DNA of 64,000 nt from Novosphingobium sp. G106 (GTDB lineage: Bacteria; Pseudomonadota; Alphaproteobacteria; Sphingomonadales; Sphingomonadaceae): positions 19,639-83,638 of the forward strand of contig NZ_JAHOOZ010000005.1 in NCBI RefSeq assembly GCF_019075875.1. Reading direction: 5' to 3'. Position 1 is the first letter of the stretch. Every line of letters begins with the position of its first letter. Positions 7,567-15,664 of the stretch are shown in pieces. A model generated the notes under the pieces. That model was not told the DNA's origin, ran no database searches, and saw only the letters and a list, made by a program, of their open reading frames with translations. The translations under genes and the position numbers were made by a program.

Positions 7567-9472
7567 ATTCTTCTCCTTCACTCAGAACTAGATCCCGGCG
7601 CTGACCTTCCCACTCCTCTTTCGTCGGGTCGGGACCAATAATGTCGTCGAAGTTGATTTCATCGAAAGCCATGCTGCCGTCCTTCACTGTCAGGTTCGGC
7701 ATATCGCGATCGAGGGCGAGAACGTCTTCGGGAATGTCCTGCACCTGGTCATCGGCCAGTGCGGAATAATCATTGAAAGCCGCCAGCTCTTCATCGCTCA
7801 GATCATCGACGGCCGCGATCGGCGCGACCGGCTTGGGCAGCGCCGGCACTTCCGGCGCAGGCGTCAAGCGCGAGCGGAACACGGCATCCTTGAAGTAGCG
7901 GATTTTCTTCCCGCGAATGACGGGGATGCCGCCCCGGATGACGAGTATATCGTCTTCGGGCAGCTGCATCAGCTCTTGCGGGAGCATCAGCGCGCGGCGC
8001 TGTTCGGAGATCGTCTTGCTTCGATTGGCGAGCAATCCATGTATCGTCAGGGACCGGCTTTCCGCATCCTGACCAAGATAGCCGAGGCGTTCGGACAGTT
8101 CCTTTGCGACCCGCAGCTCCTTCGGCGTGAAAGCAATTTCGACCCCGCAGTTTGATACGATTTCGTCCGCGCCATGCTCACCATAGACATTCCGCAGCTG
8201 GGAGCGGGACTGGATGACGGGGAGCAGACGCAGCCCATAGCCGCGCACATAGGAGAACGCATTGGCAATGACCTGGGCGCGGCCGAGCCGCGCAAATTCG
8301 TCCAGAATGAGCAGCACGGATAGCTTTTCACCATCGTCGGGCAGTTGCCGCGTGTTGAGGTCGATCAGCTGTTGGAAAAACAGATTGTAGAGCGGCGCGA
8401 CCCTATCGAGTTCATCCGGCGAGACACCGAGATAGATCGAGGTCGGGATGCGGCGAAGGTCCGTCAGGGAAAAGTCGCTTTCGGCCGTCGCGCGATCGAC
8501 AATCGGATTGATCCAGAGATTGAGCTTGGAGGTGACGGTCTGGATAATGCCGGTGAATGTGTTGTCTGCGCTGGACGTAAAATCGCTCAACGCAGCGCGG
8601 CACCCTTCCGATAGCGCACCATCGCCGGCTTCCTTGGCGAAGAATGCCTTCATCCCCGGCATCGTGATGGTCCGGTAGATCTCGCCAAACGAGAAGGGAC
8701 GTTCAGGCTTGGCCGCGATCCACGATGCTATGCCGACAAAGGCCGTGCGGGCTGATTCCGTCCAGAATGCCTCGCCCTTCTCCGGGGGCACGAAGAGCAT
8801 CGTGGCGATCTTCTGCAATTCGACCAGGACCTCAATCGGGTCGGACCTGTTGATATAGCTGAGCGGGTTGTAGCGGGCCGTGCGGCCTTCCCTGTCCGTA
8901 GGGTTGAACAGCACAACCTTTTGGCCGCCCTTGCGGCGGAAACCCGCCGTGATTTCGTAGTTCTCACGCTTAATATCGAGCACGACAACCGAATCCGGCC
9001 ATTGCAACAGATTGGGAATGACGATGCCGACGCCCTTGCCCGATCCGGTCGGGGCTTCGAGCAATACATGCTCCATCTTGCCCACCATGAGAAAGCCGTT
9101 GCGGAAAAAGCCATTGCGGACGCGGCCGAGCACAATGCCCTTTTTCGCGCGAAGGCCCGCCTTGCGGATTTCACCTTCGCGCGCGAAACGCGCCTCGCCG
9201 TGAAGGTTCTTTTTCGGCCGCAAGACGATCGCCATGAGCAACACCGGCAGCGGCACGCCGATGACCGCGCCTCGCCAAAGCGCTTCGGTCACGACAGGAT
9301 CATGCCGATAATACCAGAAGAAGCCGGGAAGGGTGAGCGGATCGTAGGCCGCGGCGGGCATCTTGAGGAAGAACCACGCCACCGTGCCGGTCAGCAGGCC
9401 GATCAGCAGGAGCGTGATCGGAAGGAGGACAAGGGCCAGTGCGAGCCTGTTAGAGCCTGTTTTCTGGATCAA
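7556..9472 (-). CDS. virD4: VirD4/TraG type IV coupling protein
   Basis: The 638-residue protein has two N-terminal transmembrane helices (about 10-37 and 67-84), Walker A PTGSGKG at 141-147 and Walker B LLILDEFARLG near residue 395. This is the TraG/VirD4 architecture. It recruits the relaxase-DNA complex and protein substrates to the VirB channel. The acidic C-terminal extension (rich in D/E, about 540-638) is a likely substrate-contact region. Its start overlaps the virB11 end and its stop overlaps the LPD7 gene. Placing virD4 after virB11 in one operon is common in alphaproteobacterial P-type systems. Confidence 0.96.
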   Translation of the reverse strand: MIQKTGSNRLALALVLLPITLLLIGLLTGTVAWFFLKMPAAAYDPLTLPGFFWYYRHDPVVTEALWRGAVIGVPLPVLLMAIVLRPKKNLHGEARFAREGEIRKAGLRAKKGIVLGRVRNGFFRNGFLMVGKMEHVLLEAPTGSGKGVGIVIPNLLQWPDSVVVLDIKRENYEITAGFRRKGGQKVVLFNPTDREGRTARYNPLSYINRSDPIEVLVELQKIATMLFVPPEKGEAFWTESARTAFVGIASWIAAKPERPFSFGEIYRTITMPGMKAFFAKEAGDGALSEGCRAALSDFTSSADNTFTGIIQTVTSKLNLWINPIVDRATAESDFSLTDLRRIPTSIYLGVSPDELDRVAPLYNLFFQQLIDLNTRQLPDDGEKLSVLLILDEFARLGRAQVIANAFSYVRGYGLRLLPVIQSRSQLRNVYGEHGADEIVSNCGVEIAFTPKELRVAKELSERLGYLGQDAESRSLTIHGLLANRSKTISEQRRALMLPQELMQLPEDDILVIRGGIPVIRGKKIRYFKDAVFRSRLTPAPEVPALPKPVAPIAAVDDLSDEELAAFNDYSALADDQVQDIPEDVLALDRDMPNLTVKDGSMAFDEINFDDIIGPDPTKEEWEGQRRDLVLSEGEEYGR

Positions 9473-10442
9473 AATATATCTCCGTCACGCGAAAGCGGCC
9501 TTCGACCTTCTTGGTCTGCACGACCACATCAACCAGCAGCTTGAGCAGGCTGCGAATGTCGTCACGGGCCAGATCGGCGCCGCCCTCGCTTTCCTTGACC
9601 AGCAATGTCAGCTGTTCGAACGCGAGTTCGGCCGAGTCCGCATGGATCGTCGTGATCGAGCCGGGGTGGCCTGAGTTGACGTTGCGGAGATAGAAGAACG
9701 CGGTGCCGTCGCGCAGCTCCTGCAACAGTATCCGGTCAGGCCGCATACGCAGGGCCGATTCCAGAAGATCCTTTGCAGAGATTTTCGCGGTGCCCTGCTT
9801 GTCCTTCGCGTAGAGCATGTGGACCACGTTGCGATGCGGAACGACCAATTCGCGCGTGTCTTCGATCGTCAGCAGCCGCTCATGCGGCGGAATGAGCTGG
9901 ATCAGCCCTTTAGAGAGCGTCGTCTTTCCCGAGCCGGTAGCGCCGGAAATCAGGATATTCTTGCGGCCCTGGACCGCCTTCTGGAAAAATTCGACGTGCT
10001 TCCCTGCGTCGAGCAGATCGCGCAATTCAACATCGAGCGGCGAGACTTGCCGGGTTGCGATCTTCGTCTCGCTAAACAGCCCACCGCGCTCGAAATCCTC
10101 CATCGTCAACGTCACCGATGACGGCTTGCGGATGGTGATGGACACTGTGCCGGCAGGGACAGCAGGCGGCACAACCAGCTGCACACGCTCGCCGCTGGGG
10201 AGGATTGTGGAGCAGATCGGCGTGGACTGGCTTATGTCCTGATGCGTGAAAGCCGCCGCTGCCCGCGCGAGCGCGAGCAGCGACTTTTCATTCAGGTCGG
10301 GCAATGTCTCCCAGGACCACCCATCGCGCGTTTCAATTGCCGCCTCGCCAGCCTTGTTAATCACCAGCTCCGTTACGTCCTCACGCGCGAGCAGAGGGCG
10401 CAACGGCAGCAAGGCGTTTTCGAGGACAGCCGTATTGCTCAT
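9450..10442 (-). CDS. virB11: VirB11 secretion ATPase
   Basis: The 330-residue protein has an N-terminal domain and a RecA-like ATPase domain with Walker A GATGSGKT (167-174), an Asp box (LTIEDTREL), Walker B-like RPDRILLQELRDG and the His box SGHPGSITTIHA. It forms the hexameric ring that switches the channel between pilus assembly and substrate transfer. Its ATG overlaps the virB10 stop (ATGA), giving tight translational coupling. Confidence 0.97.
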   Translation of the reverse strand: MSNTAVLENALLPLRPLLAREDVTELVINKAGEAAIETRDGWSWETLPDLNEKSLLALARAAAAFTHQDISQSTPICSTILPSGERVQLVVPPAVPAGTVSITIRKPSSVTLTMEDFERGGLFSETKIATRQVSPLDVELRDLLDAGKHVEFFQKAVQGRKNILISGATGSGKTTLSKGLIQLIPPHERLLTIEDTRELVVPHRNVVHMLYAKDKQGTAKISAKDLLESALRMRPDRILLQELRDGTAFFYLRNVNSGHPGSITTIHADSAELAFEQLTLLVKESEGGADLARDDIRSLLKLLVDVVVQTKKVEGRFRVTEIYFDPENRL

Positions 10443-11707
10443 TGGCCGCGCCGAAGCCGAAGGCCGTAGATGTTGGAGAAATCGAAGTCGCGCGCGACCA
10501 TGATCCCCACTTCCGCGCCCTGATTGATGCGAAGCACCGGCTGAATCTGCATCGTGTCCCGCAAGATCGTGTCCGACGCTTGGCTGGGAACCCGAGTGAC
10601 ATTATCCGCGTCGGAGACTTCCGAGGCGGCGATCGAGGCGGCATCGTTAAGCGAGCTGAACAGCAACGCCGCCCCAAAGCGTTCCCAAAAAAAGTTCTTC
10701 ACGCCGCCTGCCATGCCTGAACGGCCAAGCGCATCGCTGGCGGGCGAGCCTACGTCGATCGCCACGCCGCGAGGCGTGACCGCGCGGTTCCATACCGCAA
10801 AGAGACGATATTTGCCGCGCTGGACGCCGGTTTGATATTCGCCCAGGACGCGCGTTCCCTTTTCCAGCAGAACGACGCGGCCGTTGTCCGAATAAATGTC
10901 GCGGGGAATGATGCAGCTGACATATCCGGGCTGACTGGAATCCATCGCCGTTTGCAGCACGCACGGAATGAACGACCCTGCGAGGATCAGCATATCGCGG
11001 TTGCCAATGTCGCGGCCTGACACCCGATCAATTTGCGAGGTCTGGCGCATGTTTTCGAGATTGGTCCGGCGCGATCCGCCCTGTCCATCGCCATCGGCCG
11101 ACGCGCCAAGCAACTGCGCGCCCTGTCCTCCTGTGCCGCCGCCCATGGGCAGGCCGGTGGCAGCTGCCACCGCTCCGCCGACCCCACCGCCGTTTTCGCC
11201 ACCATAGGCCATAATTCCGGCGCGGCGCTGCGCCTCTGCGATGACTTGCCCCTCAGACTTTTGGGGGCGACCGCTTGCACCGGCTGTGCGGGGCGCTTGG
11301 CTTCCATCAAGCGCCGGCACTTCCGTCATGGGCACCGGCGCGTTCGGATCATTCGGCGCATCGGCAAGCGTTGGGGCTATGATTGACTTCGGATCGTAGT
11401 TGGCGAGCTGCCTTTCATCCGGCTTTTCCGCTTTCTCGGCTTTTTCGGTTGGATCGCTCCGCATTGCGTCGATGGTGCTAAAACCGAGCACAATCGCGCC
11501 GCAGGCCACCGCCGCGAGAACGACCGCCTTTTTGGGGTCGATCGACCTGTTCGGAAGGGCGGCAATCTTGGCCTGACGTTCGCTTTGCCGCTCAATGTCT
11601 TCCGGATCGGGCACCGGCTCTGATGCAAGGGGCCGGTTTTCGACCGTCTCGCCCTGCGAAATGATGTTGTCGCCATGCGGCGCGTTGTCATGATCGTTCG
11701 CAGCCAT
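10439..11707 (-). CDS. virB10: VirB10/TrbI channel scaffold protein
   Basis: The protein has about 422 residues, starting at ATG 11707 (MAANDHDNAPHG). It has a cytoplasmic N terminus, one transmembrane helix (about residues 48-65, VVLAAVACGAIVLGFS), a long Pro/Gly/Ala-rich periplasmic linker and the C-terminal beta-barrel TrbI domain (SFIPCVLQTAMDSSQPG, CIIPRDIYSDNGRVVLLEKGTRVLGEY, GVAIDVGSPASDALGRSGM). It spans both membranes and senses VirB11/VirD4 energy. The linker contains a backbone palindrome. This copy is intact; the second copy has two run-length errors. Confidence 0.96.
   Translation of the reverse strand: MAANDHDNAPHGDNIISQGETVENRPLASEPVPDPEDIERQSERQAKIAALPNRSIDPKKAVVLAAVACGAIVLGFSTIDAMRSDPTEKAEKAEKPDERQLANYDPKSIIAPTLADAPNDPNAPVPMTEVPALDGSQAPRTAGASGRPQKSEGQVIAEAQRRAGIMAYGGENGGGVGGAVAAATGLPMGGGTGGQGAQLLGASADGDGQGGSRRTNLENMRQTSQIDRVSGRDIGNRDMLILAGSFIPCVLQTAMDSSQPGYVSCIIPRDIYSDNGRVVLLEKGTRVLGEYQTGVQRGKYRLFAVWNRAVTPRGVAIDVGSPASDALGRSGMAGGVKNFFWERFGAALLFSSLNDAASIAASEVSDADNVTRVPSQASDTILRDTMQIQPVLRINQGAEVGIMVARDFDFSNIYGLRLRRGQ
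11156..11171. promoter_or_regulatory. Backbone palindrome site 6, inside virB10
   Basis: A perfect GGTGGCAGCTGCCACC lies in the flexible linker coding part of virB10, encoding VAAAT as in parB. Confidence 0.68.
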
Positions 11708-11708
11708 T

Positions 11709-12551
11709 TTATTGAACCCCCGTGGTTCGCTCGACCAGGCCAGAGGCCGTGTCAGTTTTGGGATCGCGCCCGTAATAGTCGGTTTTCTGATTGTGGATGC
11801 AGAGCACTTCGAGGCCCCGGCGCAGCCGGATTGTTCTGTAAACCCCGTGCAGCACCACATATTCATCGCGCACATCGAAGGAGGCGATGGCTTCCGATCC
11901 ATCAGGATTGACGATGAAGAACGCCGGCAACTCACGCTGGTTGGGAAAGCGCATTACCGTGAACTGTCCGTTGTCAGACACTTCGGAGGGCTGGATGGCG
12001 GTCGATCCTTGCATGATGTAGTCGGCGTTGCGCGTGCCTTCCAGCACGCCAATATCGAGCGCGGACTTCACCGCGCCGCGTTCCATGGCTTTCAGCTGGG
12101 CCAGCTGGGCCATTGCGGCTTGCGCCTGCGCTTCCGCTGCTTCCTGTTCAGGATAGCGGAAAACGACCGTATAGAAGCCGCTGCCCCGCTGCGTTGGCGA
12201 CAGAGCGAAGCGGTAGCTGCGCGGGCCATAGCGCGAACGGGTTATGACCGTCAGGTTCGTGCGACCCGCGCGCTCGCGCGGTTTGATAAAGAGCGAATTG
12301 GCAGCCGGTGCGACTTCCCAGGACACGGTATCGCCCAGCGCCACATGCTCGACCACTTCATCCTTGGCGAAGACGATTTCCGTGGCGATGCGGAACACGC
12401 CCGGAATCTCATAGACTTGCCGATCATTGTAGTTCGCTTCACGAACCCGGTGATCGAGCACCGTCGCATGGGGCGTTTCTTCGGCCATCGCCGGCGACGC
12501 AGCCAGCGCGATCGCGAGCGCAAACGGGGCGCTCCACTTCAACACGGTCAT
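11709..12551 (-). CDS. virB9: VirB9 outer-membrane core complex protein
   Basis: The 280-residue protein has a signal peptide (residues 1-23, ending SPAMA), a CagX/VirB9 N-terminal beta domain and the C-terminal domain around [28 protein letters not shown] and [13 protein letters not shown], which contacts VirB7 and VirB10. It is periplasmic and outer-membrane associated. Its ATG overlaps the virB8 stop (ATGA), and virB10 starts 2 bp after its stop. Confidence 0.96.
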   Translation of the reverse strand: MTVLKWSAPFALAIALAASPAMAEETPHATVLDHRVREANYNDRQVYEIPGVFRIATEIVFAKDEVVEHVALGDTVSWEVAPAANSLFIKPRERAGRTNLTVITRSRYGPRSYRFALSPTQRGSGFYTVVFRYPEQEAAEAQAQAAMAQLAQLKAMERGAVKSALDIGVLEGTRNADYIMQGSTAIQPSEVSDNGQFTVMRFPNQRELPAFFIVNPDGSEAIASFDVRDEYVVLHGVYRTIRLRRGLEVLCIHNQKTDYYGRDPKTDTASGLVERTTGVQ

Positions 12552-13231
12552 TGGGGCACCTCCACGTCAGCGCGATAGCTCTCGACCTGATAGCCAAGCG
12601 GATTCTTGAAGCGGTCCACTTCCTTGCTCGGCGTGCCATCGACCTTGTATTTGATGGTCGCGACGGCATCGGTTTTGGTCGAGTTCGAGCCGGTCACAGA
12701 TTCCTTGGTAAAATAGACCTGCGCGACGTTGCCGCCCAGGAACGACACCCGCTTGATCTCGACAAAAACATCAGTGCGGTTCGCAAGGATGTTTTGCGGG
12801 CTTTGGGGATTGTCGGTCTTGTAGAAGCGTGACCACCGATCCTGTTCGGGCCGCGCCGACATGACCATGACCGCATCGAAATATTCTTCGCGAGCGGCCG
12901 CTATCCAGCCTTCGCGATAGCGGACATAGGTAGCGAGGAAATACTTACGGACCGCCTCGTCATAGGTGATCGTCGCGTCACCGTGGAGCTTGGCGGCGAT
13001 CGACGCCTCGCCCGTGTTACGGTCCACCGTGATAACATATGGCTCGACCGTTTTCAGAGGCGTCAGGGCTGCAACGGCCACAACGCCAGCAGTCGCCAGG
13101 GCGCCAGCAACGCCAGCGACGACCCACGCCAGCTTTTTGGAGCGCTCGGCCGCCGCAAGCTTGTCACGTTCCCAGCTTGCAGCCTCTTCAAAATAGGCTT
13201 TCAGCTCGTCCTTTGGAATACCAACTGCCAT
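12548..13231 (-). CDS. virB8: VirB8 inner-membrane assembly protein
   Basis: The 227-residue protein has a short cytoplasmic N terminus with [22 protein letters not shown], one transmembrane helix (about 34-55) and the periplasmic NTF2-like VirB8 domain ([31 protein letters not shown] and [15 protein letters not shown]). It nucleates channel assembly and contacts VirB4, VirB5 and VirB10. Ten bp separate it from virB7. Confidence 0.95.
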   Translation of the reverse strand: MAVGIPKDELKAYFEEAASWERDKLAAAERSKKLAWVVAGVAGALATAGVVAVAALTPLKTVEPYVITVDRNTGEASIAAKLHGDATITYDEAVRKYFLATYVRYREGWIAAAREEYFDAVMVMSARPEQDRWSRFYKTDNPQSPQNILANRTDVFVEIKRVSFLGGNVAQVYFTKESVTGSNSTKTDAVATIKYKVDGTPSKEVDRFKNPLGYQVESYRADVEVPQ

Positions 13232-13240
13232 CGTAACACC

Positions 13241-13561
13241 TCAGCAATTCGAGTAGATCGGGCCGCGCAGCGAGGCGCTTAGACGCGGCACTTCGACCGC
13301 CCGCGATGCGTCCGACTGTTCATTGCCCGGAGTGGCAGGGTCTGCCGGGGCAGCGTCCGGCGTTGCCGGTGCGCCCTGGTTGAACACGTCCACATTCGCC
13401 GGGGCGGTTCGCTGCGCGGCCTGATCCGGGATCGAGGGAAGGGTAAGCCCATGCGGATTTGCGGGCCGCATCGGCCCCTCGCATTTGGCTGGTTTTTTGA
13501 CGGGCTGACCGGCGCAGGCCGCCAGCGCCAGGCAGATTCCGAGTCCAAGCAACTTGCGCAT
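13241..13561 (-). CDS. virB7: VirB7-like outer-membrane lipoprotein
   Basis: The 106-residue protein starts at ATG 13561 and has a lipoprotein signal peptide with lipobox LALAAC (cysteine about residue 17), then a Pro/Ala-rich linker. Position between virB6 and virB8 and the lipobox identify it as VirB7. It is longer than the Agrobacterium VirB7 (about 55 residues). The extra C-terminal region ends in a second cysteine (YSNC) that might form a disulphide with VirB9 (inference). Confidence 0.82.
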   Translation of the reverse strand: MRKLLGLGICLALAACAGQPVKKPAKCEGPMRPANPHGLTLPSIPDQAAQRTAPANVDVFNQGAPATPDAAPADPATPGNEQSDASRAVEVPRLSASLRGPIYSNC

Positions 13562-13571
13562 ATTCGTTCCC

Positions 13572-14589
13572 TCAAGCTCTGGTGATTGTGTTTCGGTTGC
13601 GCCAACGGCGAACCGCCGACGAGAAGCCCCGACCCATGCTGGCCCCCATGGCGCGGGCATCGCTGGCCGCGTGGCCTGCGCCCGTTGCCACAGCCCCGCC
13701 CCCCGCTCATCACGGCGTTACCGAACTGCGATACCATCGCAGCAGCACCGCCACCCAGCGAGGCCGCAATTCCGGGGATTTGTAGGAAGAAGAAGCACGC
13801 GAGGACGTAGAAGGCGATGATGCGAACGCATGTGTCCCAAACGTGCTCAAACTGACCGTCGAAGGATGCTGTTGCGGATTCCGCGACGTTGGCGACGACG
13901 AGCACCAGCAACAGCGCGAACAAGGACAGCATCAAGAAATTCAGGACGCTACCGAGCCACGAGAAGAAGTAGCTTCTGGTGGAATCGAAGAGGAGCGCCC
14001 CGACGAAGATCGGACCAACCACCGCCAGACAGGCGAGCGCGAACAGCGCATAGAGCACGATCACAAAGCCAACCGCGAGCGCGAACAACGCGGCTACAGC
14101 GGTTAGCAAGATGATGATGGTTGCGCCGATACACAGGATGATCGCAGTCGCTGCCCCCTGCAAATCCCACATGCTGGCGTTCTGCTCAGCATATTCCTTG
14201 GTGGCATCCTGCATCCCTATCAGAGCAACATCGACGCGCGCCCACATCGTATCAAACGACCCACCGACGCCATTTGGCGAGTTCCCGATGATTGAGGCAA
14301 ACTCATTAGGCAGCCCCGTCACGATCATTTGTGCAATTGATGCCCCGTAAAGGCTTGTCACAGCCCAATAAAGTGCAGCGAGCATTAGGGAGCGATAGAC
14401 GTATTCGCGGAATGGGTATTGCACAGCACCGCGCATGATAGCGTAGCCGAGCAGTATGATATAAATCACCATTCCCGTGCGGAGCGGCCCAGCGATCCAG
14501 CCAACAAACCCAGCGTAGTTTGAAACCACAGACGAGTTGAGTTCGTTGACAAAGCCCTGATAGGCATTCGTGAATAGATCGTATTCCAC
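13572..14589 (-). CDS. virB6: VirB6 polytopic inner-membrane protein (probable run-length error near 3' end)
   Basis: The first ~300 residues show the VirB6/TrbL pattern: several hydrophobic helices (about 20-50, 65-95, 150-215 and 225-245) and a FYVLACFFFLQIPGIAASLGGG segment. As written the frame then runs through virB7 to 13279. If the C run at 13699-13704 is shortened by one base, translation ends after about 338 residues with a Gly/Ala/Arg-rich tail (WRNRNTITRA) at TGA 13574-13572, just before virB7. That is the expected arrangement, so I give corrected coordinates. Only one copy of this region exists in the window, so the correction is unconfirmed. Confidence 0.85.
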
Positions 14590-14629
14590 CAGATCGCTCC
14601 GCGTTATTATTCAATCGACCTTCGAGCTG

Positions 14630-14935
14630 TCACATTCCCGCCGCTTTGCGTGCGCGAGCCATCTGATCTTCTCGGTCACGGGAATATTTGATCGAGGCGA
14701 TGGCAGACTTGATGCCTCCGCAATTCTTGGCGACGGGAATGGGAAGATCGGATTGTTTGAGTTCGCTGTTCATGATCTTGTCGCACTCCGATACGATCAC
14801 CGGAATTTGATCTTCGTTGGCTTTGAGCCATTCCACGTCGTGGTAGGTCATGAGGATTTCAGGGAAAACGGGTGCGCGTTGGCAGCCGGCGATTATGCCG
14901 GCTGCGCTCAATGCTACTAAGGCCATCTTCCGCAT
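14630..14935 (-). CDS. EexN-like entry-exclusion lipoprotein
   Basis: The 101-residue protein has a lipoprotein signal (residues 1-18, lipobox IIAGC) followed by a short mature region with the EexN pattern: a WLKANEDQIPVIVSEC segment and a later NCGGIKSA segment. EexN proteins sit in the envelope and reduce entry of a related plasmid through the type IV channel. It lies between virB5 and virB6, a frequent place for eex genes. Its last 18 residues (YSRDREDQMARARKAAGM) are nearly identical to the end of VirB5 encoded just upstream, which is unusual. Alternative: a second VirB7-like lipoprotein. Confidence 0.72.
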   Translation of the reverse strand: MRKMALVALSAAGIIAGCQRAPVFPEILMTYHDVEWLKANEDQIPVIVSECDKIMNSELKQSDLPIPVAKNCGGIKSAIASIKYSRDREDQMARARKAAGM

Positions 14936-14937
14936 TC

Positions 14938-15651
14938 TTACATTCCCGCCGCTGCCCGCGCGCGGGCCAGTTGCTCTTCACGATCGCGGGAATAGCTGGA
15001 GAGGGCTTCCGCCGTTTTGGCCGCTTGTTCGGCCCGACGCGCCCGCTCCATGGCATCGACGCGGAGCTGGTCGTTCATCATGGACGCGCTTTCAAGCTGG
15101 ATGCGCGCTTGAAGGTCAGCGACTTCCTTGGCCGTTGATGCCGAAGCTAGGCGGCTGCGCAGCTCTTCCAGGCCTTCGCCACGCGATGTGGCCGCTTCGC
15201 CCATCCCTTCGGCCATGGCCTTGTCCATCGCGATCGAGCGCGCGGACTGATAGCGAACATCAGTCTGATCGCCATTCGCGGACACGCCGAGACGTTCGAG
15301 CATGTCCTGATAGATCGCATCAGATCGCCCGCCATAGCTGCCGCCGCCGCCAAAATCGCCGCGCGCCATGCGTTCGAGCGAGTTCACATCGACGCCGAGC
15401 GTGCGAAGCGAATCCGTCTTGAGCTGGTTGGCGATCGAGGAAACATCGGTCAGCTGGTTCAACCCTTGGTAGAGCTGCTGCGCTTCCGCAATCTGCTGGC
15501 GACCTTGCTCGATCATCTGCATGGTCTTCTGGATTTGTTCGATATGCTTGAGCACGGACGTGCTATCGAACACAGGGATACCCTGCGCACTGGCTGGCGT
15601 CGCGGCCGCAAGGCTCCCGATCGACACAGCCGCCAAGAAAAGCTGCTTCAT
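14938..15651 (-). CDS. virB5: VirB5 minor pilin / pilus-tip adhesin
   Basis: The 237-residue protein starts at ATG 15651 behind AAGGAG and has a signal peptide (ending ASAQG near residue 24). It then has the helical VirB5/TrbJ pattern (HIEQIQKTMQMIEQGRQQIAEAQQLYQGLNQLTDV) and a Gly-rich loop (GDFGGGGSYGG). It forms the pilus tip and is secreted to the cell surface. The C-terminal 18 residues (YSRDREEQLARARAAAGM) are shared with the neighbouring EexN-like lipoprotein. Confidence 0.92.
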   Translation of the reverse strand: MKQLFLAAVSIGSLAAATPASAQGIPVFDSTSVLKHIEQIQKTMQMIEQGRQQIAEAQQLYQGLNQLTDVSSIANQLKTDSLRTLGVDVNSLERMARGDFGGGGSYGGRSDAIYQDMLERLGVSANGDQTDVRYQSARSIAMDKAMAEGMGEAATSRGEGLEELRSRLASASTAKEVADLQARIQLESASMMNDQLRVDAMERARRAEQAAKTAEALSSYSRDREEQLARARAAAGM

Positions 15652-15664
15652 AGTCTCACTCCTT

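Larger units (their letters stand above)
1..11952. repeat. First copy of the terminal direct repeat (circular wrap-around)
   Basis: This segment recurs at 52044-64000 with the same gene order. Base 1 matches base 52044 and base 11952 matches base 64000. I counted 16 places where run length differs (for example near 676, 713, 1308, 1316, 1347, 1735, 3703, 4093, 5791, 6114, 6280, 6427, 7472, 10687, 11249 and 11870) and one substitution (C/T near 11752). Length changes with almost no substitutions indicate sequencing error rather than divergence. The simplest explanation is a circular plasmid of about 52,045 bp read past its start. Confidence 0.93.
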
